A DNA stretch of 64,000 nt from Heterohyrax brucei (taxonomy: Eukaryota; Chordata; Mammalia; Hyracoidea; Procaviidae). This document shows, one piece after another, positions 44,885-56,333 of the stretch. The notes below the pieces were generated by a model. That model was given only the letters and a program-made list of their open reading frames with translations. It had not been told where the DNA came from and did not search any database. The DNA lies in NCBI GenBank assembly GCA_028571685.1, contig CM053140.1, positions 151,699,701 to 151,763,700 of the forward strand, in the 5' to 3' direction. Position 1 is the first letter of the stretch. Each line of letters starts with the position of its first letter. The position numbers were made by a program, and so were the translations under genes.

Positions 44885-45858
44885 AGGTTAAGTAAAGGCT
44901 GGGAGAGATATTGTGAGCATGGGCTGCAGATGTTTCTCTGCCACAGTCTTAAAATGTAAAACAAAAGGTATCTGACCACTTCTCAAGTCAGTCAGGTTTT
45001 CAGGTGTAGATGTAGAGGTCCCTCTTCCCAATTGGCAAAGTAAGCACCCTATATCCAACCCCAGGTGATACAAAGTAGTTCAAAATACAGCAACAGTACT
45101 GTCCTGTTGTCCTCTGCTGTCAGGGCCAAACTTTAGGTGACACTGTATAAACTGCCCACTCTCCTGTGTGCAGACTCTGACTCCCAAGCTAAGAATTAGG
45201 TCTAGCTTCGGCCACCATGTCTAAGCTGGTTACCTCCACATGGTCGGTGAATAGAGGGGCTAAAGGTGCTGAAACGTAGTGAGTCCTCAACCTCTGTTGC
45301 TGGGCCTCCACCATAGGTGACATTTTGTAAACTGCTGCTTTTCTGTTGGAGAAGCACTGTCTGCAAGCTCTGGCTCCCAGGCTAATAATTAGGTCCCACT
45401 AAAATCTCCATATTTAACATGACATCTCACACATAGGCACTGTGGTTCCATACAAACCACGCTGTGGCAGATAAAAAGACAGGCCCAAAGTGGCTAGATG
45501 AACAGAGTCTTAAGCCTGGCTCTCAAAAGATGGCAATTTTGCCTGACTATCCCACCAGCAGTGCACTTGAGACTAGCCACTAGGCAAGAGCCAGCTCTGC
45601 CTGCTGGCCAAGACAGAGGAAAAAGAAGTCAAAATGGTGTATTCAGTCCGTGAGAGCCAGGGCTAGCCAGGAGCAGGAGTCAGTGCAAGAGAGCAGATTT
45701 TTCATTCAGTGGTATGAAGTCCAAATTAACAACTCTGTGCTGTGTACTGGGGCTTACCCGGTGACCAGAAGGCTCCGTTTGGTTATCAGTTCAGGTCTTG
45801 GTTTCCAGAGGTATATAAGGAGATGTGTGCTTAGTCCATCATCTTGACTCTGCCTCTC
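44885..45858 (-). promoter_or_regulatory. L1 5' UTR / internal promoter with partial tandem duplication
   Basis: This is the 5' UTR of the full-length antisense L1. A block beginning CCTCTGCTGTCAGGGCC at 45111 recurs at 45291 (CCTCTGTTGCTGGGCC; period 180). About 110 bp is recognisably repeated, including 'TAGGTGACA-T-TAAACTGC' and 'GACTCCCAAGCTAA-AATTAGG'. The L1 at 4.0-4.25 kb has only one such block. Apart from the first about 25-50 bp at the 5' end, this UTR does not resemble the monomeric UTR of the L1 at 13.5 kb. Promoter activity is inferred from position only. Confidence 0.6.
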
Positions 45859-46251
45859 TCTTTTAAATTTTATTCACATTTCCACTTGCTCTAAGAAAAT
45901 TTCAGCTCTTTCTTTCATATTACCCAATGGAAGTTCTGCTGGTGGTAGATTTCAATATATCCATATCTGTTATTTTGTGGGGTTTAGATAAAGAATCAAT
46001 TTTATCTTTTCCTTATAGTATCAAGTGATGAAGAAGCAATCTCTAATGCATCAGTTTTGTAACTAAGATTTCCTTGTATACATATCTCATGAAAATAATG
46101 TAATAATTTTTATGGAGTGGTATTAATTGCATTGAATACACTGAAAAATATCTAAAAGCAACAGTAAATTAAAGATATACTGATTTTTAGAAATAGAAGG
46201 TCACTTTTAAAATCTGTTTAAGAATCCTGTAATTTTATGTAATGATCCTTT
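45859..46251. other. Unassigned AT-rich DNA
   Basis: Nothing recognised. Confidence 0.5.
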
Positions 46252-46450
46252 GGCAAAATGGTTATATACTTGACTGTTAATCCAAACATTGCAGGTTTAA
46301 ATCCATACAGTGGCTTCCCATGACAAAGACCTGGCAATTTGTTCACATAAAGTTTACAATTGAAAAAAAAACTTTGTATGCTGGTTCTACTTTGTCACAT
46401 CGGATCAGTAAGAACAGAAAATGGCTTGATGGTAGCCAACAACAACAAAA
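46252..46450 (+). mobile_element. AfroSINE, long form, sense, with (CAA)n tail
   Basis: 'AATGGTTATATACTTGACTG' and 'GCAGGTTTAAATCCATACAG' are followed by the extra block 'GACCTGGCAATTTGTTCACA'. 'CTTTGTATGCTGGTTCTACT' comes next, and it ends at CAACAACAACAA, an RTE-like tail. A small A-run interrupts it. Confidence 0.75.
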
Positions 46451-48066
46451 TGACATAGTTTTAAAAAATAGTATTTTATCACCTTGAGTATTAGCAAATT
46501 AATTTACTTTATTAAAAGCAGAATACAGTTTTCATGATAGTAACTTTTCTGTTGATTTCCAGAGCATCATACAAAGAATGTATGTTAAGTGAAATCTTCC
46601 CTGTCTTCCCTTCTCAGCTTTTCTCATAGGAATCATTGATATTCAAGGGAGGACAAATCACTTACTATCTAATTAATTCCAGAAACTTAGCAACACTGAC
46701 CCCAAGGGAACTAGCCATCAGTAGTATTTAGTGTCATATTGACAACCCCAGAATGTACTTGAAGATTTCCAAAGACCTCCAAAGAAGGGTGATACTGTCT
46801 AGCTAACCTAGCAGATAGGGTATGTCTCCATTTATGAGTGTAATGGCAACCAGAATCCACCAAGACTTTCAGCACTGAAAGATATCTGAAACAAGCTAAT
46901 GTATGAGGAGACAATAGATTTGTTGTTCACTATTATAAAAATATAAAACATTGCTCTGCATTAGGAACATCTGAGATCACATTTTTTAAATCAGATTATT
47001 CAGTTTGTTTTTGGAGTTTCCATCTATGTAAGAAATGCAATGATATATTAGTGAGCATGCTAAAATTAGAAAAGTTACAGTCTTTGCTAGCTTTCAAATT
47101 TTGACAGTCAGAGAAAATATCTTTGCATTGCAGGGTGGTGGGTAATAACATCAGGACAATTCTTATTCTATGAAAAAGTAAACATTGACTATATCACTCT
47201 TGTTTTTGCTGAGTACTATGGACAGAAACAAGCAAATGAAGATGCATTTGCCACACTGAGATTTCAGTATAAAAAGGGCTAGAAATATTACATTAGAAGT
47301 TACAAAGTAGTGTTAAAAGTGATATTACATAGGAAAAGTATGGGTAGATACATACTCAGAAGGTTACTTAGCATGTTTATTGATATCTTTATTAAGTATG
47401 GAAATTACTCTTTCCTCCTTTTTTAAATAAATGGGAAGTTTTTGTTGCTCATTCATTCTTAAGTTGTGGTATGTCAAATGTTTGCATTGGCCTGGACAAT
47501 AGTTATTTTTCCCTCCATTAAACACTGAATTTCTTTAGTCTTTGCTTCAAAGGAAAAAATGCTTATAAAATGCAGTAAAAAAATTCTGTATATTTTAATT
47601 TTTTCTATATGTGTTAAATCCACATTGTGAGCTGCATTATGAAGATTTATGCTTTTCATCATAAATAGCTCTTATGGAGTACCTATGTTTACAGAGGTAG
47701 AAAATTTTGAGAGTTATCACTCTGCTGTGAATGTCTATCTTAAATGGATAGTATTTTTTTGGTGGATAAATAAATTTAACACATGAAGCAGAAATATAAC
47801 CGTAAGAGCTCATAAATAGTGTCTTCTCTACAGGGGATGTTATGACATTTATCTCGATAAGCATTATGTGTTGGTGCCAGTGATAAACAGTAACTTCCAG
47901 GAATAAGCATAGTTGGTTATGTGTCAGTAGTTTTTTATTTTTTATTTTATGACTTTTTGGTCTTAACATTTAATACTAGCTATAATATTAGATACATGGC
48001 TTTAAACAAAACATTGAACTCTTTGAATATTTTATTGAATGGACAGGGTTTCACATTATAGGGTGT
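46451..48066. other. Unassigned AT-rich DNA
   Basis: No gene or repeat is recognised. The minus-strand frame 47637-47969 (110 aa) has no domain I can name and typical AT-rich composition. Confidence 0.5.
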
Positions 48067-48094
48067 CCAAGCCAAGCCAAAGCCAAGTGCCGTC
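48067..48094 (-). mobile_element. 28-bp RTE/AfroSINE-type tail micro-insertion
   Basis: 'GCCAAAGCCAAGTGCCGTC' with an extended series of CCAAG units on the left (sense: CTTGG repeats). It stops after CGTC, so it is about 8 nt shorter at its internal end than the copies at 12773 and 30044. There is no adjoining SINE. Confidence 0.65.
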
Positions 48095-48261
48095 TAAAGT
48101 GGTATATAAATCCAGTTTTCAGTATGTTTAGGTGTAAACCATATTGTCTATTAAATTTGTAAATATAAAAATAAACTATCTTATCCCTTTCCTCTTTCCT
48201 TATTGTTCAAAATGAGTGAGAGTTATACATAGTATAATTTTTCAATCCAGTTCCTGAGTAT

Positions 48262-48418
48262 AAAAACCCACTGTCACTAAGTCAGGTCTGATGCATATAG
48301 TAACTTTATAGGGCAGAGTAGAACTACCCCATAGTTTCCAAGGAGTGCCTGGTAGTTTTGAACTGCTGACTTTTTGGTTAGCACCTATATCACTTAACTA
48401 CTGTGTCACGAGGGTATC
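48262..48418 (-). mobile_element. AfroSINE, antisense
   Basis: 'AAAACCCACTGTCACTAAGT', 'AGGGCAGAGTAGAACTACC', 'AAGGAGTGCCTGGTAGTTTT' and 'ACTTTTTGGTTAGCACC' mark a full short-form copy. Confidence 0.9.
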
Positions 48419-49812
48419 TACACTGAGTATATGTATTTTCAAAGATGAATGGATGAAATGTATAAGAATTAATTATCCAAGCCATGTATATCTTTATATT
48501 CACTGCATCAGTTTAGCCAAAGATATATAATCCCATTGACATTTTATTTCTGCATACTCAAATATCACATCTTAATATGATTGTGATATCACATTGGTGC
48601 ACATTAAAACAAATTCAAGATGAAATAGTTTCTAATGCATATTAAAATATATTTCAGTTTTGTATCTCATGACTTTCATTTACATGATATCTAATGAAAA
48701 ATATACATCACCAATTACATTTATTATTAATGTTTCATTTGGATCAGTTTTATATTCTTAACTGCTGAGGACAGTGAAAAATCTCCATATTTTATCATAT
48801 AACCAACTGTTTGCGTGAACAACAATATCAAGTATGGAGAAGGATTCTATTTTTTGTTTTAAGAGAATATAGCATATCCATGAATAATATAGAATTCAAG
48901 AAGCATATTTTAAATGCATAACAATATACATGTTTATGTAGGATAAAGAAATACAGGATACTTTTTTTAATAATACAGTGAAATAAAACACTCAGAAACC
49001 CCTTTATCTTCCACAGGTTAGTAAATTAATTTGCAAAGGGGATCATAAAATCAATGAATGCCAGTAGTTTCCAGTAATGAGCTCATTTAGTAACAAAATA
49101 ATTTAATAAATACCATCACACAGCATAATTTTTTAAATCTCTGAAATTATTACCAGTTTATTAATGCACAATGGGAAGTAAGAACATTTATCTGCTAAAT
49201 ATTTTAGCTATACATAATAAAAAAGTTACAAACTATTTCTGAGGTAACAAAAATAAAAACGAAAGTGTGTATGTGCTAGCAAATAATTATGTATTTCTGT
49301 ATGTTCAATCTTACATGTTTTTCTTATTCACATTATAATTCTCATTATTTATATCTAATGTAGCTATTACCTTTTAGGGCAACCTTTTGAAATTTGCTGT
49401 TACTATTATCAATTTCATTTTGATAATTTTTAACAGTTTTTTTAATAATATGAATAAATTTTACCACATAAGTTGTGCACACTGAAAATATTTCACAGGG
49501 TTAAATAACATGAATATGTTCACTATATATTTGCTTTTTATTCCTTTTTATCTTCTCTTAATATTTACAGTATCAAGAAATAATACGTGAAATGAAGAGC
49601 ATGCTGTCACATTATAAAGAGGACTAATGTTTTATAACAATATGTGTATAAATTTTTGTATGAGAAACTGATGAACTCTAAACTTTCAATTAAACCACAA
49701 TAAAAAATTTTTAAAATATGTGATTTATGAACATAGTAATGTACAACAAATTTGTTCTTAAAATAATTCAGTGAACTTCTTGCTTTCCTTTATTTTGATA
49801 ACTTTTTCTCTA
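48419..49812. other. Unassigned AT-rich DNA
   Basis: Very AT-rich; no gene or repeat is recognised. Confidence 0.5.
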
Positions 49813-49923
49813 CAGGGAGTAGAAGCACCTCACAGAATTTTCATGGAGTGCCTGCTGTATTTGAACTCTTGGCCTACTGGTTAGCAGTTCTAGCACTTAA
49901 CCATTATACAACCACAGTTTCCA
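49813..49923 (-). mobile_element. AfroSINE 5' part, antisense
   Basis: 'ATGGAGTGCCTGCTGTATTT', 'GGCCTACTGGTTAGCAG' and 'CACTTAACCATTATACAACC' mark the 5' two-thirds; the 3' end is missing. Confidence 0.8.
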
Positions 49924-50019
49924 TTTGATTTATTTTGTTTTGTTGCCAAATAGTAAAGCATTTGTTTCCTATACTTCCATAAATTAAACTGGTTAAAGGG
50001 GGAAAAAAAAAGTCAGAAG

Positions 50020-50395
50020 AAATTGTGCTATTGACTAAAAGGATGCCTAAGGGCTTTACTCTTGGGGTTTCTGCAGTCTCTGTCAGATTAGTAATTCCTG
50101 GGTTTTTTTTTTTCTTTTTTTTTTTGAGTTAGAGTTTTGTTCTACATTTTTCTCCAGCTCTGTTCTGGACCCTCTGTTGAGAGCCCTGCTAGAGCAGTTT
50201 GGTGGTGGTAGTCAGGCACCATTTACCTGTGTTAAACTTAGTCTGGTGGATGCTGTGGTATTTAAGGTCTATTACTCCTTCGGATTAATCTTTCCCTTGT
50301 GTCTTTGGTTTTCTCCATTTCCCCTTGCTCCACACAGGATGAGACCAGTGGAGTATCTTAGATGGCGTCTTGGAAGCTGTGATCACAATTCTTGA
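50020..50395 (-). mobile_element. L1 3' UTR fragment, antisense
   Basis: 'TACTCTTGGGGTTTCTGCAG', 'TTGTTCTACATTTTTCTCCA', 'GGTGGTGGTAGTCAGGCACC' and 'GACCAGTGGAGTATCTTAGA' match a known afrotherian L1 3' UTR type (from memory). No ORF2 remains. Confidence 0.65.
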
Positions 50396-50424
50396 GAGAA
50401 GTTGAGTATCATACAAGGTGAAAC

Positions 50425-51165
50425 TTTCTGGTCTGTAAAAAACCCTTTTAAGAGAATTAAAATATAGTCCATAGACTGGGAGAGTGTATTTGCAAAACAT
50501 GTATTTGATTAAAAAGCAAACTTATATTTAGAGTATTTAAAAATGTCTTGAATGTCTTGAAACTTAGTAAGAAAGAAAACTACCTAACTTAAAATAGGAA
50601 CAAAAGATCTGAGCAGAAATCTCACTGAAGAAGATAAACAGATTGTGAGTCAGCATGTGAAAACTACTCCACATCATTTGTCATTAATACATTGCAAACA
50701 AAAACAATGAGATAGAACAACATGACTACTAAAATGACTAAAATATCTTCAAAAACTTATACCAACTGCTGACGAGGGCAAATAAATTGTACATCCATAC
50801 ACTGGAATAGTATTCAGTAATTAAAGATATGAGTTTAGCAAGCCATCCAAGGATGTAGCTGAATCTTAAAAGCATATTAGTAAGTAAAAGGAGCTAGTCT
50901 GAAAAAGCTACAAACTGTATGTTTCCAATTACATGATATTCTGGGAAAAGCAAAACTACAGAAATGGTAGAAAGATCAGTGGCGGTCAGGGAAGAAAGGA
51001 ATATGGAATAGATAAACCACAGGGGATATTTTAGGACAGTTAAACCATTTATTATGATATTTTAAGTGTGAAAACATGATCTTTTGCATCTCTTAAAACC
51101 CATAGAATTTTACAGCACAAATAATGAAAATTAAATAAAAAAACTAGAACGTTAGAGAAATCCCA
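50425..51165 (+). mobile_element. Old L1 (L1M-type) 3' fragment, sense
   Basis: ORF2 C-terminal and 3' UTR text reads 'AAAAGATCTGAGCAGAAATC', then 'CATACACTGGAATAGTATTC', 'TACATGATATTCTGGGAAAA' and 'AGTGGCGGTCAGGGAAG'. It is of an older type than the neighbouring L1 3' UTR and in the opposite orientation, so it is a separate insertion. Confidence 0.75.
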
Positions 51166-51436
51166 TGACATTATGAAGACTATGACAAAATGATCTAACT
51201 GTATTAAAAACATTTATAATAACTTCACTGAGAGATATGAAGAAGGACTTACTGTAACTTTGGAAATGAGTGGAATCTATGAAATTAAAGTCAAAAGAAA
51301 CTGTGTATAAAAGCTATAATCTAGTTGATAAGGTTGTGTCTCATGGAGTTATAATCTAATAGTTCTTATACTGACATGCATAATGTCATCAGATCATTAA
51401 GTAAATGGATGATAAGATCCAGGTTAATTACACCCT
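51166..51436. other. Unassigned DNA
   Basis: Nothing recognised. Confidence 0.5.
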
Positions 51437-51572
51437 AGCCCACTGCAGTTGAACCAATTCTGATCTATAGTGACCCTATAGAACAGAGAAGAATTGCCCC
51501 ATTTGGTTTCCGAGAAGTGCCAGCCTTTAGATTAGGAGCTACACCTCTTAACCACTACGCCACTAGGGTTTC
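51437..51572 (-). mobile_element. AfroSINE, antisense
   Basis: 'CCCACTGCAGTTGAACCAAT', 'GACCCTATAGAACAGAGAAG' and 'CTTAACCACTACGCCACTAG' mark a slightly shortened copy. Confidence 0.85.
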
Positions 51573-52199
51573 TTCAGAGTTGAATAGAAATATACAGATA
51601 AGCAGCAGAGAGGAGGAGGCCAGAGTAATTCATGTTGTAATGGATTAATGTTGGAAACATTGTGATGAGTTCATATTTATCTTTATAAATGTAAAATAGT
51701 TATACAAACAAATATATATGAATATAAATATACATAGCTAATATACACATAATAATGTATTTGTACTGTCAGCTGAGATCTAGAAATGATTCCCGAGTAT
51801 AAATAATCATACCTAGCTATTTGATCTTGGATTCTATACAATTATTAAGAAAAGGCTTCTTGGAAAATGGACAATTCTAGGATTTAAGTGGGAACTATAT
51901 AATACAATACTTGGAACATTTTATAATAATGCTAAAAACAAGGCGTACAAAGAGCATTCCCAGTAATTGGGATATGTAAAAGGACACAGTCACCAAATGC
52001 AAGAGCTTCTAATGGCCAAAGCTAGAATAATGTGAGCAACAAAGTAAAGTAGGTGTGGATGATAACTCAAAAATAGATACTCATGAGTTTATACTGATAT
52101 AGATATGTGATTGAACAAATACATAAATGGAAAGGACACAAGGTTCTCTTGCAAAAAAAAAAAAGTCCATATAATTTGTGTGTATAATCTGAGTGCTGA
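51573..52199. other. Unassigned AT-rich DNA
   Basis: Nothing recognised. Confidence 0.5.
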
Positions 52200-55100
52200 A
52201 TATCACATCCTGGAGCAGAATAGGCATAGTCTACCAAAATCTGACCAGCACTGATTCCCAGTCTGTGGTGTTGGCCCTAGTATGTGACACACACAAAAAA
52301 CTCCCAGTCCTTCCCCTTCAGCTGAACCTTTACTGCTGCACCATAGCTGAGTGACTGGCCTTGTCCATTGAACAAGAGATGAAAAGTATCTTAACCACAG
52401 ATGAGCAAACAACAAAAATGCATAGCCTACCTCTCTGAAATAACCAAATAAACATAAATCAGGATGAAACAAACACATTTATAATGAATAAATGACAATA
52501 ATGATTACTGAGAGCCTTGAAGCCAGCAGACAACAACCTGACAGGGAATTCAAGCCTCTAATATTCAGAGCTATGTAAGACCTAAAGGAAAAAGCAGACC
52601 AAAATGATGAAAAGATTTTTAAATCATCAAAAGGCAGATGAATTCATGAAAAAATCAGGACAACAAGAAATGAACAAAATGTCAAAATAAATTGCAGCTA
52701 GAAATCACACAAAAAACAGTTAGAAATCCAAAAAACAAACAGTATGATTTCAGAAATGGATGGTGTCATAGAAGAGCTGAGAAGCACATTTGAAAGGATA
52801 ACAGACAAAATCAGCAAAATTGAAGACAAACACTTGACTGAAATTCTGAGAAAAAGTCAGAAAAAAGGACAAAGAAAAATGAAGATGGAGAATTATATGG
52901 GTTTCAGTCAAAAGCAAAAATTATCAAGTGATTTGAGTTGCAGAATTGGGGAAGAAAATATAAAATATAAAGGAGATCATTGAAGAGTTACTGAAAACTT
53001 CCCTATATCATGAAAGATGAAAATATGACCACTGAGAAAGCTCAACAAACCCCATATGGGATAGACTCTAAAAGGAAATCATCAAAATGTATAATAATCA
53101 CACTCATTGAAAACAAAAAGATATCAAATTCTGAGAGAAACTCAAGAAAAACAAAAATCACGTATGGAAGAGAAACAATAAGATTAAGCTCTGATTATTC
53201 AGCAGAAACCATGCAAGGAAGAAGGCAGTGGGATGACATATATAAAGCTTTAAAGGAAAAGAAAAAACGGCCAACAAAGAATAACGTAGTTTGCAAAACT
53301 CTTGTCCATATGTAATGGTGAATTATGGATATTTCCAGATAAACAGAAATTAAATACTATGTATAAGTCAACTCACCACTGCAAAAATTACTTAAGGGAG
53401 TCTTTCAGTCAGAAAACAAACAACATCAGACCACACCCTAGATCTAGGATGCAAGAGTGTACCAAGAAGATACCAGCCCAGGGAAAGAACTCTCAAGGAC
53501 TATCCAAAACCAAGAGAATTACAACAGTGCATTAGAGAATTTAATATGTAAACAAGAAACATGTGAGAACAATAACAGAGGCATAAATGGTATAGGTACA
53601 CCACTTTCTAACAGAGTGAAAGGCAAGATGATGCCAAGTAACAATACACTGATTCAAATCTAGTAAGATGAGGATAAATTTCAAAGTAACTCCAAAGAAA
53701 GTTAACCAAGTTACTCATCAAAATGAAGAAGAAAAACACAAAGTCACAATTCAAACAAAATCTACAGTAACAAAAGAAATTTAAAAAATCACAAACAAAA
53801 TGGATTCAGCATAGGGGAGAAAGAAAAAGGAAAAAATCAGTACCACAGAATAAAAAGACACTATGAAATGACAGCAGTAAACCCACACCTGTCAGGAATT
53901 ACGCTGATTAAATGGCTTGGATGCAGCCACAGAGAGACAGAGACTGAGGGAATGAAAGTTCCATCAGTGAGTAAATACTTAGATTCATCAAAAGCCTTCA
54001 CCAAAAGAGTAAAAAGAGAATCTTCAGACTGGAAGAAAAGCTTTTTGGCTACTACAACTCACAAGGTCTAGCCTGTAATTTCTACAGCAAAATTGAATAC
54101 CCTCACAACAAAAAAGACACATCACCCAATCAAAACATGAACAACAGAAATAAAGACACTACACCAACGATGACCTTCACCAGTCAACAGACACATGACA
54201 AAATACTCACAACCACTAGCCATTAGAGAACTAAAAATGAAAATCCCAAAGATGTACCATCTCACCTGGTATCACCAGCATGAATCAGAAAATAAGGAAA
54301 TAACAAATGTTGTAGAGGCCATGGGGAGATCAGAACTTTTATGCACTGCTGGTGGGACTGGAAAACAACACAACCATTTTGGAAAACAATATTACACTTT
54401 TTAGAAAACTAGAAATAGAAATACTGTAAGATTCAGCAATGCCACTCCTAGCAATATACCCTAGAGAAATAGGTCATCACACAAATAGATATATGCAGAC
54501 TCACGTTCATTGCAGAGTTGCTAACAATAAGAAAAAGATGGAATTAACTTAGACATCTACCAACAGATGAATGGATTAAAAATAAAACAAAAAAACTCTG
54601 GTATATACACACAATGAAGCTTATGCAACAATAGTGAGCAAGAGTGAAATTGTGGGATATCTCTTAACATGGAGGAAACTGGAGGACATTATTTTAAGTG
54701 GAAAAAAAATCACTAATGGATAAATATTAGCTGAAACCTCTACTATGAAAGCTCGTGAAAAGGTTTACACACACAAAAGGTAACCACCTTTGCTTCTATG
54801 AAGAGAGAGAGATGGAGGTGGAAAAACACTCAATAGGCAACAGATAAAGTGATAACCTTAACGAAGGGTGAGAGAGTACACAACATCGGAAAATTTAACA
54901 CAGCTTGTGCAAGGCAAGCTCATAAAAGCTCCGTAGACAAGTCCAGACTCCCTGATGGACTGAAGTGATGGGCTGAGGGCTATGGGGACCATAGACTTAG
55001 GAAGCATCTAGCTCAATTGGCATGACCTAGCTTCTAAAGAAATGTTCTATATTTTATTTTGGTGAGCAACATTTGGGGTCTTAAAAGATTATGAGCAGTC

Positions 55101-55675
55101 ATCTAGGATACTATCCTAATCTCTGGCCTTCGGAAGCAAGGAAAATTTAAGAAAATTAAAGATATAAGGGAAAAATCAGCCCAAGGGACTAATGGAACAT
55201 GTCTACAATGGTTTCCAGTACCCCTGGATAGTGCTCTGCTATCACCACTGAGCGCTGTGACAAGAATCATACCAGAGGGTCTCCCCAAAAGCTGGAGTGT
55301 AAAACAGAATTCTAATACAAAAAGAAATAGTAGACTTGATGGCCTGGCAGATACAGGAGACACTCTCACTCTGTGTCTCCTGGACATCCTTTCAGCTAAG
55401 TAATGAAGTTACTCCTAGGTTCACATTTCAGTCAAAGATTGTACATGCCCATAAAACAAAATGAGGCTAAGGGGTCACACCAGCCCAAGGGCATGGGCTA
55501 GAAAGCAGGAGGGGACAAGAAGTCTGGTCATAGGGAACCCTAAGTTGAGAAGAGAAAGTGTTGGTGTGTTGTTAACCACTGCCATAAAACAATATATGTA
55601 CTACATTTTCAATGAGAAACTGATTTGTTTTGTAAAGCTTCATCTGAAGTACAGTTAAAAAAAGAAGAAGAAGAA
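52200..55675 (+). mobile_element. Internally deleted, HAL1-like L1, sense (~3.5 kb)
   Basis: Order: 5' UTR (52200-about 52740), ORF1 (about 52744-53290) and inter-ORF DNA. Next come a remnant of the ORF2 start at 53868 (TAVNPHLSGITLIK) and, within about 150 bp, ORF2 C-terminal text ('CTACTACAACTCACAAGG', 'GGTGGGACTGGAAAACA', 'CTAGCAATATACCCTAG') that normally lies about 3 kb downstream. The 3' UTR runs to about 55675 and ends in an A-rich AAGAAGAAG tail. ORF1 without a usable ORF2 is the layout of half-L1 (HAL1) elements. Whether this is a family or a single deleted copy cannot be told from one locus. Confidence 0.8.
52744..53315 (+). pseudogene. L1/HAL1 ORF1 pseudogene
   Basis: Frame 52744-52983 gives 'MDGVIEELRSTFERITDKIS', a heptad-rich coiled coil. 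Frame 53010-53315 gives the C-terminal part: 'QTPYGIDSKRKSSKCIIITL', 'TYGRETIRLSSDYSAETMQG' and RRQWDDIYKALKEKK. The RLSxDxSAET and RRxW blocks are the RNA-binding C-terminal signature of L1 ORF1. One frame change separates the halves. Confidence 0.85.
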
Positions 55676-55782
55676 CTCTAACAAAGGGACATTCAACAAA
55701 GTACTCTTCAAAACTGTCTAGGTCATCAAAATCAAGGAAGCTCTTAGTAACCACAACACACAAAAAAGAGCCTATGTAAATC

Positions 55783-56333
55783 AGGGTTTTGGGGACCAAC
55801 AAGATACATAGATATGCACAGATAGATAGACGAGATACATACTTGAGAGAACATTGGTTTTAAAAAGTTGGTTTATGTGATTGTAGAGACGGGACTGATA
55901 AATCCAACATTTGGTAGGCAGGCTAGCAGGCTGGAAACTAAGTGAAGATCAGAATTCTTTTCTCTCTGGCTAGTAGTTGTTATTTAGTTGCCTTGAAACT
56001 CATGACAGTCTAATATATAACAGAATAAACCTTTGCCCAGTCCTGAGCCATCTTTCTGGACATTCACATGTTTGAGTCCATTGTTGGTACTACTGTGTCA
56101 ATCCATACCTTGAGGATTTCCTGAGTTTTTGTTAACTGTGCTGAACATGACTTCCTTCTCTGGGAACACCTCAGATTATGCTCTTAAGGCATTTAACTAA
56201 TTGGATGAAGCCAATGCTTATTATGTTCGTCGCATCTAGAGGAGACAACAACCACTAGGCTGGTGCTTGACAAACAACTAAAAACTGTAGCCTAGTCAAG
56301 TTGACTTATAAAATTAATTACCACAAAGTATAA
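55783..56333 (-). mobile_element. MLT1-like solo LTR, antisense, split by an RTE tail
   Basis: 'TTTATGTGATTGTAGAGACG', 'AGGCAGGCTAGCAGGCTGGA', 'AACTAATTGGATGAAGCC', 'GTAGCCTAGTCAAGTTGACT' and 'AAAATTAATTACCACA' are MLT1-type antisense landmarks. The order is interrupted at 55973-56163 by RTE sequence. Confidence 0.7.
55973..56163 (-). mobile_element. RTE 3' tail (~190 bp), antisense, nested in the LTR
   Basis: 'GTTGTTATTTAGTTGCC' and 'TTTGCCCAGTCCTGAGCCAT' match the antisense of the RTE 3' ends seen here. So do 'TGTGTCAATCCATACCTTGA' and the outer end 'CTTCCTTCTCTGGGAA', in the same order as 6040-6125 read backwards. Confidence 0.75.

Larger units (their letters stand above)
38748..45858 (-). 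mobile_element. Near full-length L1 LINE, antisense (~7.1 kb)
   Basis: Minus-strand order: 5' end at 45858 (reverse complement of 'CATCTTGACTCTGCC'), 5' UTR to about 44885, ORF1 (44883 to about 43960), inter-ORF, ORF2 (43503 to about 39890), and 3' UTR to about 38748 beside a T-rich stretch. It is the best preserved element here. Frames are open over long stretches (179 aa at 41116-41655), but frameshifts and stops in every domain make it inactive. The 3' UTR is the same type as in the twin-primed copy at 20.36 kb. Confidence 0.95.

Noticed and set aside
50020..51165. A single twin-primed L1 made of the antisense and sense pieces
   Set aside because: The two pieces belong to different L1 3' UTR types of different age, so they are separate insertions.
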